The notes under the pieces were generated by a model that saw nothing but the letters and a program-made list of their open reading frames with translations, searched no databases and was not told the origin of the DNA. Below are positions 1 through 8,937 of a stretch of 64,000 nt of DNA, one piece after another; positions within the stretch are counted from its first letter, which is position 1; each line of letters begins with the position of its first letter. Made by a program: the position numbers and the translations under genes. Source of the stretch: Variovorax sp. V93 (lineage in GTDB: Bacteria; Pseudomonadota; Gammaproteobacteria; Burkholderiales; Burkholderiaceae_C); contig NZ_AP028669.1 of the NCBI RefSeq assembly GCF_041154485.1, positions 3,596,001 to 3,660,000 on the forward strand. Direction: 5' to 3'.

Positions 1-304
1 CCTCGGTCTTTGCGAGAACCTCGCGCACGGCGCGCATCCAGCGGGCCTCGGGAGATTGTTCGGCCGGTGCCTGGGCCTTGGCGGGTGCCGAAGATGCCGA
101 AGCCGACGCAGCAGCGGCCTCTGCCGGCGCCTTCGCGTTGCCCAGGTTCAGGCGCGGCGCGCTCAGCAGCTTGACGATGCGCGTGTCGGCACACACCGGG
201 CATTCCACCAGTCCGGCGGCCAGCTGGGTTTCGAAAGCTTCATTGGACGCAAACCAGCCTTCGAAGCCGTGGCCATGCGAGCAGCGCAGATCGAGAACCT
301 TCAT
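1..304 (-). CDS. DUF1178 family protein (3' end outside window)
   Basis: The first 101 codons of a minus-strand gene are present and the C-terminus lies beyond the window. The protein opens MKVLDLRCSHGHGFEGWF and has a CPVC pair near residue 38, followed by an Ala/Ser/Pro-rich linker and a charged helix. This pattern (CxxGH near the N-terminus, then CPxC, then a linker) fits the DUF1178 family, small proteins with a probable zinc-ribbon N-terminus and no assigned function. It follows the NUDIX gene by 7 bases and probably belongs to the same transcript behind nuoN. The family call is from motif recognition only. Confidence 0.8.
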   Translation of the reverse strand, partial: MKVLDLRCSHGHGFEGWFASNEAFETQLAAGLVECPVCADTRIVKLLSAPRLNLGNAKAPAEAAAASASASSAPAKAQAPAEQSPEARWMRAVREVLAKTE

Positions 305-311
305 GCGCGGA

Positions 312-926
312 TTATCCCGCGCCGCCTTGCGAAGCGGTGGCTCGCCAATCGAGTGACCATGCGCCCGAAAGAACGTTCTGCAGCCACAGCATGCAGGTCA
401 GCGACTTGGCATCGGTGAGCGTGCCGTCGCGGCACCAGAGTGCAACTTCGGCCGGCGTGGCCGTGAACACGTCCAGGAACTCGCCGTGGTCGAGCTGCCG
501 CTTGCCGAGCGACAGGCCGCGCGCAAAGTAGATGTGGATGATCTCGGTGGAATAGGCCACGGCCAGGTGCATGGCGCCGGCGTAGGCCCATTCGCTCGCG
601 GTGTAGCCGGTTTCCTCGAGCAGTTCGCGCTGGCCGCACACCAGCGGATCTTCGCCCGCATCGAGCTTGCCGGCCGGAAACTCGACCATCACATGCCCGA
701 CCGGATAGCGGTACTGCCGCTCCAGCACCACGCGGCCGTCGTCGAGCAGTGGAATCACCACCACCGCGCCCGGATGGATCACGTACTCGCGCGTGGCGCT
801 GTGGCCGTCGGGCAGGCGCACGGTGTCGCGGCAGACCTGGAGGAAGTTGCCCTTGACCAGCAGCTCGCTGGCCGTGCGTTCTTCCTTCAGGTGCGAATCG
901 GCGATGGGAGAAGTCATGTCGGTCAT
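312..926 (-). CDS. NUDIX hydrolase, ADP-ribose pyrophosphatase-like
   Basis: A 204-residue protein with a complete Nudix box (G-x5-E-x7-RELLEE-x-G) from G86 to G107, which places the Mg-binding glutamates at 101, 104 and 105. The length and the surrounding residues (VVLERQYRYPVG before the box) resemble ADP-ribose or nucleotide-sugar diphosphatases of the NudF/NUDT5 type, which hydrolyse NDP-X compounds in the cytoplasm. The ATG overlaps the stop of the DUF2818 gene (ATGA at 923-926), so it is probably translationally coupled and is the distal part of the nuo transcript. The exact substrate cannot be read from the sequence. Confidence 0.85.
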   Translation of the reverse strand: MTDMTSPIADSHLKEERTASELLVKGNFLQVCRDTVRLPDGHSATREYVIHPGAVVVIPLLDDGRVVLERQYRYPVGHVMVEFPAGKLDAGEDPLVCGQRELLEETGYTASEWAYAGAMHLAVAYSTEIIHIYFARGLSLGKRQLDHGEFLDVFTATPAEVALWCRDGTLTDAKSLTCMLWLQNVLSGAWSLDWRATASQGGAG

Positions 927-1231
927 CCGTGCCTGTGCTTCATGAGGTAGCGCCAGGTGAACCCTGGAAAGGCCAGCACGATGAAAAGCGCGCCGGTCAC
1001 CGCATAGAACTCCCAGCCCTGCGGGGCGATCTGCCCTGCCCGGCTTTCGAACAGCAAGCCCACGCCGCCCGCGGCAAAGTACAGCACCACCAGTTCGGCG
1101 AGCCGCACTGCCAGCGGCTTGGGCCGCGTGGCCAGGGGCACGACGCCGAACAGCCGGTCGTTGCAGAACGGCAGGTTGGCCGCCACCAGCGCCACCAGGA
1201 GAACGACCCAGACCGATGCGGTTTGCGACAC
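923..1231 (-). CDS. DUF2818 membrane protein, distal nuo operon
   Basis: A 102-residue protein with three hydrophobic segments (about residues 5-22, 45-62 and 75-92) and a basic C-terminus (RYLMKHRHG). It matches the DUF2818 family, small inner-membrane proteins found directly behind nuoN in Burkholderiales. It starts 16 bases after the nuoN stop and overlaps the NUDIX gene by 4 bases. Position suggests an accessory role around complex I, but no function is established and none can be read from the sequence. Confidence 0.8.
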   Translation of the reverse strand: MSQTASVWVVLLVALVAANLPFCNDRLFGVVPLATRPKPLAVRLAELVVLYFAAGGVGLLFESRAGQIAPQGWEFYAVTGALFIVLAFPGFTWRYLMKHRHG

Positions 1232-1247
1232 CGTGGGCAGGCTGGGA

Positions 1248-2735
1248 TCAGTTCGCCAGCGTGGCCACGATGGCCTTGGCGCACAGCGTCATGAGGCCGC
1301 CGGGCACGATGCCCAGCACGAGGATCAGCAGGCCGTTGATCGACAGCACGGTGCGCACGTCGCGCGGCGCCGACACGGTGCTGGCCGTGACCGGCGCGTC
1401 GAAGTACATGACCTTGACCACGCGCAGGTAGTAGAAGGCGCCAATCAGCGACATGACCACCGCGAACACCGCCAGGCCGATGTAGAGCGCCTGGCCCGAG
1501 GCGATCAGCGCCTGCAGTACCGCCAGCTTGGCGTAGAACCCGACCAGCGGCGGCAGGCCCGCGAGCGAGAACATCGCGATCGCCATCACGCCGGCATACA
1601 GCGGGCTGCGCTGGTTCAGGCCGGCCAGGTCGGTGATTTCTTCGCTTTCGAACCCCTCGCGCGCCAGCAGCAGGATGATGCCGAAGCTCGCCAGCGTGGT
1701 CAGCACGTAGGTCACGATGTAGAACATCGAGGCGCTGTAGGCGAATTGTGCGTTGTAGGTGTTGCCGTTGACCACGCCCGCCACCAGGCCGAGCAGCATG
1801 AAACCCATCTGCGCAATGGTCGAGTAGGCCAGCATGCGCTTCAGGTTGGTCTGCGCGATGGCGGCCAGGTTGCCCACCAGCAGCGAGGCGATGGCCAAGA
1901 GCGCCAGCATCTGCTGCCAGTCGATGGCCAGCGGCAGCAGCCCTTCCACCAGCAGGCGGATGATGATGGCGAAGGCGGCCAGCTCGGGCGCCGCGCCGAT
2001 CAGCAGCGTGACCGCCGTCGGTGCGCCCTGGTACACGTCGGGCACCCACATGTGGAAAGGCGCCGCCCCCACCTTGAAGGCCAGGCCCGCCACGATGAAC
2101 ACGAGGCCGAACACCAGCACCTGGTGGTTCACCTTGCCGCTGGCGATGATCTTGAACACTTCGTTGGTGTCGAGCGAGCCGGTCGCGCCGTACAGCATCG
2201 ACAGGCCATAGAGCAGGAAGCCGCTGGCCATGGCGCCGAGCACGAAGTACTTCATGGCTGCTTCGCTGGCCACCGCGTTGTCGCGGCGCAGCGCCACCAG
2301 CGCATAGCTCGACAGCGTGAGCAGTTCGAGCCCGAGGTAGATCAGGAGGAAGTTGCTGCCCGAGATCATCACGAACATGCCCAGCAGCGCGAACATGCTG
2401 ATGGTGAACATCTCGCCGCCGCGCAGCATGTCGCGATCGGCCGCGTAGGGCCGGCCGTAGACCAGCGTGACCATCAGGGCCACCGTGGCAAAGCACTTGA
2501 GCCAGTTGCCCATGGGATCGCTCACGACCATGCCGCCGAAGCCGTAGACCGTCTTGCCCTCGTTGCCGGCCAGGCCGGTCAGCACGGCCACCACGGCCAG
2601 CGTGAGCAGCGTCAGGATGTAGGTGCGCGTGCGCTGCGCACTGGTGCTCGACAGGTCGACCAGCGCAATGATGCAGGCCATGACCAGCAGCACGATTTCG
2701 GGGTAGATCGCGACCCAGCTGAGTTTGTCAATCAT
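1248..2735 (-). CDS. nuoN: NADH-quinone oxidoreductase subunit N
   Basis: A 495-residue polytopic membrane protein, the usual length for NuoN, with about 14 predicted transmembrane helices. It is one of the three antiporter-like subunits that form the proton-pumping arm of respiratory complex I in the inner membrane. The family core is visible around residues 215-275 (conserved region with [21 protein letters not shown] and the lysines of the proton channel). It is the last nuo gene, 24 bases after nuoM, and is followed by DUF2818. Confidence 0.97.
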   Translation of the reverse strand: MIDKLSWVAIYPEIVLLVMACIIALVDLSSTSAQRTRTYILTLLTLAVVAVLTGLAGNEGKTVYGFGGMVVSDPMGNWLKCFATVALMVTLVYGRPYAADRDMLRGGEMFTISMFALLGMFVMISGSNFLLIYLGLELLTLSSYALVALRRDNAVASEAAMKYFVLGAMASGFLLYGLSMLYGATGSLDTNEVFKIIASGKVNHQVLVFGLVFIVAGLAFKVGAAPFHMWVPDVYQGAPTAVTLLIGAAPELAAFAIIIRLLVEGLLPLAIDWQQMLALLAIASLLVGNLAAIAQTNLKRMLAYSTIAQMGFMLLGLVAGVVNGNTYNAQFAYSASMFYIVTYVLTTLASFGIILLLAREGFESEEITDLAGLNQRSPLYAGVMAIAMFSLAGLPPLVGFYAKLAVLQALIASGQALYIGLAVFAVVMSLIGAFYYLRVVKVMYFDAPVTASTVSAPRDVRTVLSINGLLILVLGIVPGGLMTLCAKAIVATLAN

Positions 2736-2759
2736 CTCGTTCTCTTCTTCAGCGTGGCA

Positions 2760-4238
2760 TCAGGAGGGCAGCTTCGAAATCGCCACGTGGCGAAGAAGCT
2801 CGGTCACGGAAGCGTCCATCACGTCGGTGAACGGCTTCGGATGGATGCCCATCCACAGCACGGCAATGGCCAGCAGCGACAGCATCAGGAATTCGCGGGC
2901 ATTGATGTCGGTGAGCTCCTTGACGTGGTCGTTGCCGACCGGGCCGAGGTACACGCGCTTGTACATCCAGAGGGTGTAGGCCGCGCCGAAGATCAGCGCC
3001 GTGGCGGCTCCGAAGCCGAGCCAGAAGTTGGATTTGACCGCACCCAGGATGACCATCCATTCGCCCACGAAACCGGCGGTGCCCGGCAGGCCGCAATTGG
3101 CCATGGCGAACAGCAGCGCGAATGCGGCGAACTTGGGCATGGTGTTGACCACGCCGCCATAGTCGGCGATCTGGCGCGAATGCACGCGGTCGTAGAGCAC
3201 GCCGATGCCAAGGAACATGGCGCCCGACACGAAGCCGTGGGCAATCATCTGCACGATGCCGCCGGACACGCCCAGTTCGTTGAAGATGAAGAAGCCGAGC
3301 GTCACGAAGCCCATGTGGGCGACCGACGAGTAGGCCACGAGCTTCTTCATGTCTTCCTGCACCAGCGCCACCAGGCCGACGTAGATCACCGCGATCAGCG
3401 ACAGCGCGATCATGAGCCAGGCCCATTCGTGCGAGGCGTCGGGCGCGATCGGCAACGAGAAGCGCAGGAAGCCGTAGGCGCCGAGCTTCAGCATGATGGC
3501 GGCCAGCACGGCCGAGCCGCCGGTGGGGGCCTCGACGTGCACGTCCGGCAGCCAGGTATGGACCGGCCACATCGGCACCTTGACGGCAAAGGCGGCAAAG
3601 AATGCGAAGAACAGGAAGGTCTGCGCTGTCGAGCCCAGCGGCAGCTTGTGCCAGCTCAGGATGTCGAAGCTGCCGCCCGACTTGTTGTACAGGTAGATCA
3701 GCGCCACCAGCGTCAGCAGCGAGCCGAGCAGGGTGTAGATGAAGAACTTGAAGGCCGCGTAGATCTTGTTCGGGCCGCCCCAGATGCCGATGATGAGGTA
3801 CATCGGGATCAGCGTGGCTTCGAAGAACACGTAGAACAGGATGCCGTCGAGCGCGGCGAACACGCCGATCATGAAGCCCGAGAGAATCAGGAACGCGGCC
3901 ATGTACTGGTTGACGCGCTCGGTGATCACTTCCCAGGCCGAGATCACGACCACCACGGTGGTGAACGAAGTCAACAGCACCAGCCAGATCGACAGGCCGT
4001 CGATGCCGAGGTGATAGTTGACATTGAAGCGCGCGATCCAGCCGGCCTTCTCGACGAACTGCATCGCGGCGGTGCCGTTCTGGAAGCCCGTGTAGAGCGG
4101 TACGGTCACCAGGAAGCTCACGATCGCGCCGACCAGCGCGACCCAGCGCACGCCCCTGGCATGCTCGTCACGGCCGAACGCCAGCAACGCGACACCGAAT
4201 GCGATCGGCACCCAGATGGCAAGGCTCAACAAACCCAT
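2760..4238 (-). CDS. nuoM: NADH-quinone oxidoreductase subunit M
   Basis: A 492-residue antiporter-like subunit of complex I with about 14 transmembrane helices. The typical NuoM block is visible, including the lysine-bearing helix followed by VPMWPVHTWLPDVHVEAPT and KLGAYGFLRF, which carries residues of the proton path. It sits between nuoL (24 bases upstream) and nuoN, as in other 14-gene nuo operons. No truncation or frameshift is seen. Confidence 0.97.
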   Translation of the reverse strand: MGLLSLAIWVPIAFGVALLAFGRDEHARGVRWVALVGAIVSFLVTVPLYTGFQNGTAAMQFVEKAGWIARFNVNYHLGIDGLSIWLVLLTSFTTVVVVISAWEVITERVNQYMAAFLILSGFMIGVFAALDGILFYVFFEATLIPMYLIIGIWGGPNKIYAAFKFFIYTLLGSLLTLVALIYLYNKSGGSFDILSWHKLPLGSTAQTFLFFAFFAAFAVKVPMWPVHTWLPDVHVEAPTGGSAVLAAIMLKLGAYGFLRFSLPIAPDASHEWAWLMIALSLIAVIYVGLVALVQEDMKKLVAYSSVAHMGFVTLGFFIFNELGVSGGIVQMIAHGFVSGAMFLGIGVLYDRVHSRQIADYGGVVNTMPKFAAFALLFAMANCGLPGTAGFVGEWMVILGAVKSNFWLGFGAATALIFGAAYTLWMYKRVYLGPVGNDHVKELTDINAREFLMLSLLAIAVLWMGIHPKPFTDVMDASVTELLRHVAISKLPS

Positions 4239-4262
4239 TTTTGTTTTTCTCCAGCGCTTGAC

Positions 4263-6293
4263 TCAGCGCTTGAACCAGACGAAGTACGTCATCAGGATGA
4301 AGATGCCGAGCAGCATCGCGAAGGCGTAGTGATAGATGTAGCCCGACTGCAGCCAGCGTACGGCGCCCGAGATGCGGCCCACGACCTTCCATGAGCCATT
4401 GACCACCGCGCCGTCGATCAGCGCCTGGTCGCCGCCCTTCCACAGCCCGGTGCCGAGCCCACGCGTGGCGCGGGCGACGACGTTCTCGTTGAACCAGTCC
4501 ATGTAGTACTTGTTCTCGAGCAGGCGGTAGATCGGGCCGAAGGCGCGCTTGATCGCGGCCGGCAGCGCCGGATTGATCATGTACATGTACCAGGACAGGA
4601 CCACGCCAGCCAGTGCCAGCCAGAACGGCGCCGCCTGCAGACCGTGGATGGCCATGGCCACCGGGCCGTGGAAGGCCTCTTCCAGTTCCTTCATGGCGTG
4701 GTGCCGTGTGCCGTCCACGATGATCGCGTTCTTGAAGAACTCGCCGAACAGCATCGGCTCGATCGTCATGAAGCCGATCACCACCGACGGGATCGCGAGC
4801 AGCACCAGCGGCAGCCACACCACCCAGGGCGATTCGTGCGGCTTGTCGCCGTGGCCGTGATCGTCGTCGTGCTCCGCATGTTCGTCATGGTGGTGCGCGT
4901 CGGGATTCTGGTCGTAGCGCTCCTTGCCGTGGAACACCAGGAAATACATACGGAACGAATAGAACGCCGTCACGAACACGCCGGCCAGCACCGCGTAGTA
5001 GGCGAACTGTGCGCCCCACAGGTGGCTTTCGTGTACCGCTTCGATGATGCTGTCCTTCGAGTAGAAGCCGGCGAAGAACGGCGTGCCGATCAGCGCGAGC
5101 GAACCCAGGAGCGAGGTGATCCAGGTGATCGGCATGTACTTGCGCACGCCGCCCATCCATCGGATGTCCTGGTTGTGGTGCATGCCGATGATCACCGAGC
5201 CCGCGCCGAGGAACAGCAGCGCCTTGAAGAAGGCATGCGTCATCAGATGGAACACCGCGACCGAGTAGGCCGAGGCACCGAGCGCCACGGTCATGTAGCC
5301 CAGCTGCGAGAGCGTCGAATACGCCACCACGCGCTTGATGTCGTTCTGGATGATGCCGAGGAACCCCATGAACAGCGCCGTGATGGCACCGATCACCAGG
5401 ATGAACGAGAGCGCCGTGTCGCTGAGTTCGAACAGCGGCGACATGCGCGCCACCATGAAGATGCCGGCCGTGACCATGGTCGCGGCGTGGATCAGCGCGG
5501 AGATGGGGGTCGGGCCTTCCATCGAGTCGGGCAGCCACACATGCAGCGGGAACTGCGCGCTCTTGCCCATGGCGCCGATGAACAGGCAGATGCAGATCAC
5601 GGTCACCAGCATCCACTCGGTGCCGGGGAAGGTGATGCCGGCCAGCGTGTTGGCCTTGGCGAAGGCCTCGCCGTAGTTCAGCGTGCCGGCATAGGCGGCG
5701 ATCAGGCCGATGCCCAGGATGAAGCCGAAGTCGCCCACGCGGTTGACCAGGAAGGCCTTCATGTTCGCGAAGATCGCCGTAGGCCGGTTGAACCAGAAGC
5801 CGATCAGCAGGTACGACACCAGGCCCACCGCTTCCCAGCCGAAGAACAGCTGGAGCATGTTGTTGCTCATGACGAGCATCAGCATCGAGAAGGTGAAGAG
5901 CGAGATGTAGGCGAAGAAGCGGTTGTAGCCCTCGTCTTCTTCCATGTAGCCGATGGTGTAGATGTGCACCATCAGCGAGACGAAGCTCACCACGCACATC
6001 ATCATGGCCGTGAGGCCGTCGACCAGGAAGCCGATTTCCATCTTCAGGCCGCCCACCACCATCCATTCGTAGATGGTGGCGTTGAAGCGCGCGCCATCGG
6101 CCACCACGCTCTTGAGCGTCATGGCCGAGATGATGAAGGCGACGAGCACGCCGAGGATGGTCAGCGAATGCGTGACCTTGCGGCCGATGTGATTGCCGCC
6201 GAACTTGGTGCCGAACAGGCCGGCGACGACGGCGCCGACCAGGGGTGCCAGCGGCACGGCCAGCAGGGCGGATGCGGAAAGGGTTGCGCTCAT
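4263..6293 (-). CDS. nuoL: NADH-quinone oxidoreductase subunit L
   Basis: A 676-residue membrane subunit, the largest antiporter-like protein of complex I, with about 16 transmembrane helices and the long lateral C-terminal helix region expected for NuoL. The core FPLHVWLPDSMEGPTPISAL is present at about residues 240-260. I chose the ATG at 6293 (MSATLSASALL) because a longer upstream reading would run into nuoK; the gap to nuoK is then 7 bases. An unusual stretch rich in His and Asp lies at about residues 462-485, in a loop before the last helices. Confidence 0.96.
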   Translation of the reverse strand: MSATLSASALLAVPLAPLVGAVVAGLFGTKFGGNHIGRKVTHSLTILGVLVAFIISAMTLKSVVADGARFNATIYEWMVVGGLKMEIGFLVDGLTAMMMCVVSFVSLMVHIYTIGYMEEDEGYNRFFAYISLFTFSMLMLVMSNNMLQLFFGWEAVGLVSYLLIGFWFNRPTAIFANMKAFLVNRVGDFGFILGIGLIAAYAGTLNYGEAFAKANTLAGITFPGTEWMLVTVICICLFIGAMGKSAQFPLHVWLPDSMEGPTPISALIHAATMVTAGIFMVARMSPLFELSDTALSFILVIGAITALFMGFLGIIQNDIKRVVAYSTLSQLGYMTVALGASAYSVAVFHLMTHAFFKALLFLGAGSVIIGMHHNQDIRWMGGVRKYMPITWITSLLGSLALIGTPFFAGFYSKDSIIEAVHESHLWGAQFAYYAVLAGVFVTAFYSFRMYFLVFHGKERYDQNPDAHHHDEHAEHDDDHGHGDKPHESPWVVWLPLVLLAIPSVVIGFMTIEPMLFGEFFKNAIIVDGTRHHAMKELEEAFHGPVAMAIHGLQAAPFWLALAGVVLSWYMYMINPALPAAIKRAFGPIYRLLENKYYMDWFNENVVARATRGLGTGLWKGGDQALIDGAVVNGSWKVVGRISGAVRWLQSGYIYHYAFAMLLGIFILMTYFVWFKR

Positions 6294-6300
6294 ACTGATT

Positions 6301-6609
6301 TCAACCCTTGAGCGAGTTGAGTTCGTCCACGTTGATGTTCGACTTGTTGCGGAACAGCAGGACCAGCAGCGCAAGGCCGATGGCCGACTCGGCCGCGGCC
6401 ACCGTCAGGATGAAGAACACGAAGATCTGGCCGTGCATGTCGCCCAGGTAGTACGAGAACGCCACGAAGTTCATGTTTACCGCGAGCAGCATCAGCTCGA
6501 TGGCCATCAGCAGCACGATGAGGTTCTTGCGGTTCAGGAAGATGCCGATCACCGACAGCGCAAAGAGCATGGCGCCGAGCGATAGAAAGTGTCCGAGCGT
6601 GAGCGTCAT
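6301..6609 (-). CDS. nuoK: NADH-quinone oxidoreductase subunit K
   Basis: A 102-residue protein with three transmembrane helices, the normal size of NuoK (ND4L homologue). The membrane-buried glutamates of the proton-translocating path are visible in the second and third helices ([13 protein letters not shown] and [12 protein letters not shown]). It overlaps nuoJ by the four bases ATGA, so the two are probably translated in a coupled manner. Confidence 0.97.
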   Translation of the reverse strand: MTLTLGHFLSLGAMLFALSVIGIFLNRKNLIVLLMAIELMLLAVNMNFVAFSYYLGDMHGQIFVFFILTVAAAESAIGLALLVLLFRNKSNINVDELNSLKG

Positions 6610-7259
6610 GCCTTGTTTTCCTTTGCCGCTGCTGCGTCTGCTTCTGCCACGGGCTCGGCGGCGCGCGTGACCGGCATCTGCACGATGCGCACGCGGTCCC
6701 GCGCCTTCACGCGCACCTGGTCGGACGGGTTGACGTACTTGCTGTCCTTGCGGGTGCGCAGCGTCAGCGCGATGGCGGCCACGATGGCCACGAGCAGGAT
6801 GACGGCCGCGATCTCCAGCGGATACAGGTACTCGGAGTACAGCAGCTTGCCGAGCTCGAGCGTGTTCGAGTTGCTGGCCGCCATGGCGGCTCCGGCGCGC
6901 GGCGGCTCCGCCAGGCGGAAGCCGCCCATCAGCACGGCGGCCATTTCGAGCGCAATGAGCGCGCCCACGCCGGCTGCCAGCGGAAAGTGCTTCCAGAAAC
7001 CCTGCCGCAGGCCGTCGACGTTGATGTCCAGCATCATCACGACGAACAGGAACAGCACCATCACGGCCCCCACGTAGACGAGCACCAGCGAGATTGCCAG
7101 GAACTCGGCGCGCAGCAGCAGCCAGATCGCCGAAGCCTGGAAGAAGGCCAGCACCAGGTACAGCGCGGCGTACACGGGATTGCGGGCGGTGATGACGCGG
7201 AAGGCTGCGAACAGCAGCACCGCGGCAAAGAGATAGAACAGACCGGTCTTGACGTCCAT
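6606..7259 (-). CDS. nuoJ: NADH-quinone oxidoreductase subunit J
   Basis: A 217-residue subunit (ND6 homologue) with five transmembrane helices in about the first 170 residues, including the conserved [19 protein letters not shown] helix. A hydrophilic tail of about 45 residues, rich in Lys, Arg and Ala, follows; such tails are common in betaproteobacterial NuoJ. I chose the ATG at 7259 ([11 protein letters not shown]) because it begins at the first membrane segment and leaves 38 bases to nuoI. Confidence 0.95.
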   Translation of the reverse strand: MDVKTGLFYLFAAVLLFAAFRVITARNPVYAALYLVLAFFQASAIWLLLRAEFLAISLVLVYVGAVMVLFLFVVMMLDINVDGLRQGFWKHFPLAAGVGALIALEMAAVLMGGFRLAEPPRAGAAMAASNSNTLELGKLLYSEYLYPLEIAAVILLVAIVAAIALTLRTRKDSKYVNPSDQVRVKARDRVRIVQMPVTRAAEPVAEADAAAAKENKA

Positions 7260-7297
7260 TGGAATTCGAATTGGTACGGGGTTCGGACTGATCGGGA

Positions 7298-7843
7298 TCA
7301 GCGGTACTTGGCGTCGGCCGCCTTGTTCGCTGCGATTTCTTTTTCGTAGCGGTCGCCCACGGCCAGCAGCATGTCCTTGGTGAAGTACAGGTCGCCGCGC
7401 TTTTCGCCGTGGTATTCGAAGATGTGGGTCTCGACGATCGAATCGACCGGGCAGCTCTCTTCGCAGAAGCCGCAGAAGATGCACTTGGTCAGGTCGATGT
7501 CGTAGCGCGTGGTGCGGCGCGAACCGTCGTCGCGCACATCGGATTCGATGGTGATGGCCAGCGCCGGGCACACGGCTTCGCAGAGCTTGCAAGCGATGCA
7601 GCGCTCTTCGCCGTTCTCATAGCGGCGCAGCGCGTGCAGGCCGCGAAAGCGCGGCGACAGCGGCGTCTTCTCTTCGGGAAACTGCACCGTGATCTTGCGG
7701 GCGAAGGCGTACTTGCCAGTGATGGCCAGGCCCTTGAACAGTTCGAACAGCATGAAGCTGCCCAGGAAGTCCTTGAGCGAGAACGGGGCGGACGCGAGCT
7801 TGGAAGGGCGCGCGAGCGCGCCGGCGGTATGCGCAGCAGTCAT
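7298..7843 (-). CDS. nuoI: NADH-quinone oxidoreductase subunit I
   Basis: A 181-residue peripheral-arm subunit carrying two [4Fe-4S] clusters (N6a and N6b). Two classical motifs are visible, [12 protein letters not shown] and [12 protein letters not shown]. It passes electrons from NuoG towards NuoB at the base of the arm. The start at 7843 (MTAAHTAG) is preferred over upstream readings, which would overlap nuoH. It starts 17 bases after the nuoH stop. Confidence 0.97.
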   Translation of the reverse strand: MTAAHTAGALARPSKLASAPFSLKDFLGSFMLFELFKGLAITGKYAFARKITVQFPEEKTPLSPRFRGLHALRRYENGEERCIACKLCEAVCPALAITIESDVRDDGSRRTTRYDIDLTKCIFCGFCEESCPVDSIVETHIFEYHGEKRGDLYFTKDMLLAVGDRYEKEIAANKAADAKYR

Positions 7844-7860
7844 GATGTTGGCGCTTCCAG

Positions 7861-8937
7861 TTATTTCCAGATGTTGAACGGGGTCTGCATCCAGGCACCG
7901 ACCACGACCAGCCACACGAGCGTGACCGGGATGAAGATCTTCCAGCCGAGCCGCATGATCTGGTCATAGCGGAAGCGCGGGAAGGTGGATCGGACCCACA
8001 GGAACATGGTGACCACGCAGAAGGTCTTGGCACCGAGCCAGATCCAGCCCGGGATGAAGCTCAGGAACTCGAACGGCGGCAGCCATCCGCCGAGGAACAG
8101 CACGGTGCACAGGATCGAGACCAGCCACATGTTGGCGTACTCGGCCAGGAAGAACATCGCGAAGCTCATGCCCGAGTACTCGATCATGTGGCCCGCAACG
8201 ATCTCGGACTCGCCTTCGACCACGTCGAAGGGGTGGCGGTTGGTTTCCGCCAGGCCCGAGATGAAGTAGACGACGAAGATCGGCAGCAGCGACAGCCAGT
8301 TCCACGACAGGAAGCCGATGCCCATCGATGCGAAGGTGCCCTTGCCCTGCCCTGTCACGATGTCGGTCATGTTCAGGCTGGCCGAGACCATCAGCACCAC
8401 GACGAAGCAGAAGCCCATCGCAATCTCGTAGCTCACCATCTGTGCCGAGGCGCGCAGCGCGCCCAGGAAGGCGTACTTCGAGTTCGAAGCCCAGCCCGCG
8501 ATGATCACGCCGTAGACCTCGAGCGAGGTGATGGCCATCACGAACAGCAGGCCGGCGTTGATGTTGGCCAGCGCCACGTCCGGACCGAAGGGAATCACAG
8601 CCCATGCGACGAGCGCCGGCATGATGGTCATGATCGGGCCCAGCAGGAACAGGCCCTTGTTGGCGACCGTCGGAAGAATGATTTCCTTGGTCATCAGCTT
8701 GAGCGCGTCGGCGATGGGCTGCAGCAGGCCCAGCGGCCCGATGCGGTTCGGGCCGATGCGGATCTGCGTGAAGCCGATCGCCTTGCGCTCCCACAGCGTG
8801 AGGTAGGCCACGGCCCCCATCAGCGGAAGCACGACCACGATGATCTTGATCAGCGTCCAGATCACCGGCCAGGCCAGGCCCGTCCACCAGCCCGCGTGGA
8901 CCAGTCCCTGGCCGAAAGCATGCACTGCGTCGATCAT
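7861..8937 (-). CDS. nuoH: NADH-quinone oxidoreductase subunit H
   Basis: A 358-residue membrane subunit (ND1 homologue) with about eight transmembrane helices that helps form the quinone-binding chamber of complex I. Family signatures are visible: [19 protein letters not shown] near residue 50 and [15 protein letters not shown] near residue 232. Its ATG overlaps the nuoG stop by 4 bases (ATGA at 8934-8937). Confidence 0.97.
   Translation of the reverse strand: MIDAVHAFGQGLVHAGWWTGLAWPVIWTLIKIIVVVLPLMGAVAYLTLWERKAIGFTQIRIGPNRIGPLGLLQPIADALKLMTKEIILPTVANKGLFLLGPIMTIMPALVAWAVIPFGPDVALANINAGLLFVMAITSLEVYGVIIAGWASNSKYAFLGALRASAQMVSYEIAMGFCFVVVLMVSASLNMTDIVTGQGKGTFASMGIGFLSWNWLSLLPIFVVYFISGLAETNRHPFDVVEGESEIVAGHMIEYSGMSFAMFFLAEYANMWLVSILCTVLFLGGWLPPFEFLSFIPGWIWLGAKTFCVVTMFLWVRSTFPRFRYDQIMRLGWKIFIPVTLVWLVVVGAWMQTPFNIWK

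Noticed and set aside
1119..4394. A 1091-codon open frame on the plus strand opposite nuoN and nuoM
   Set aside because: It is antisense to two clear nuo genes, is extremely rich in His, Gln, Arg and Asp, and has no domain. It is a by-product of GC-rich codon use.
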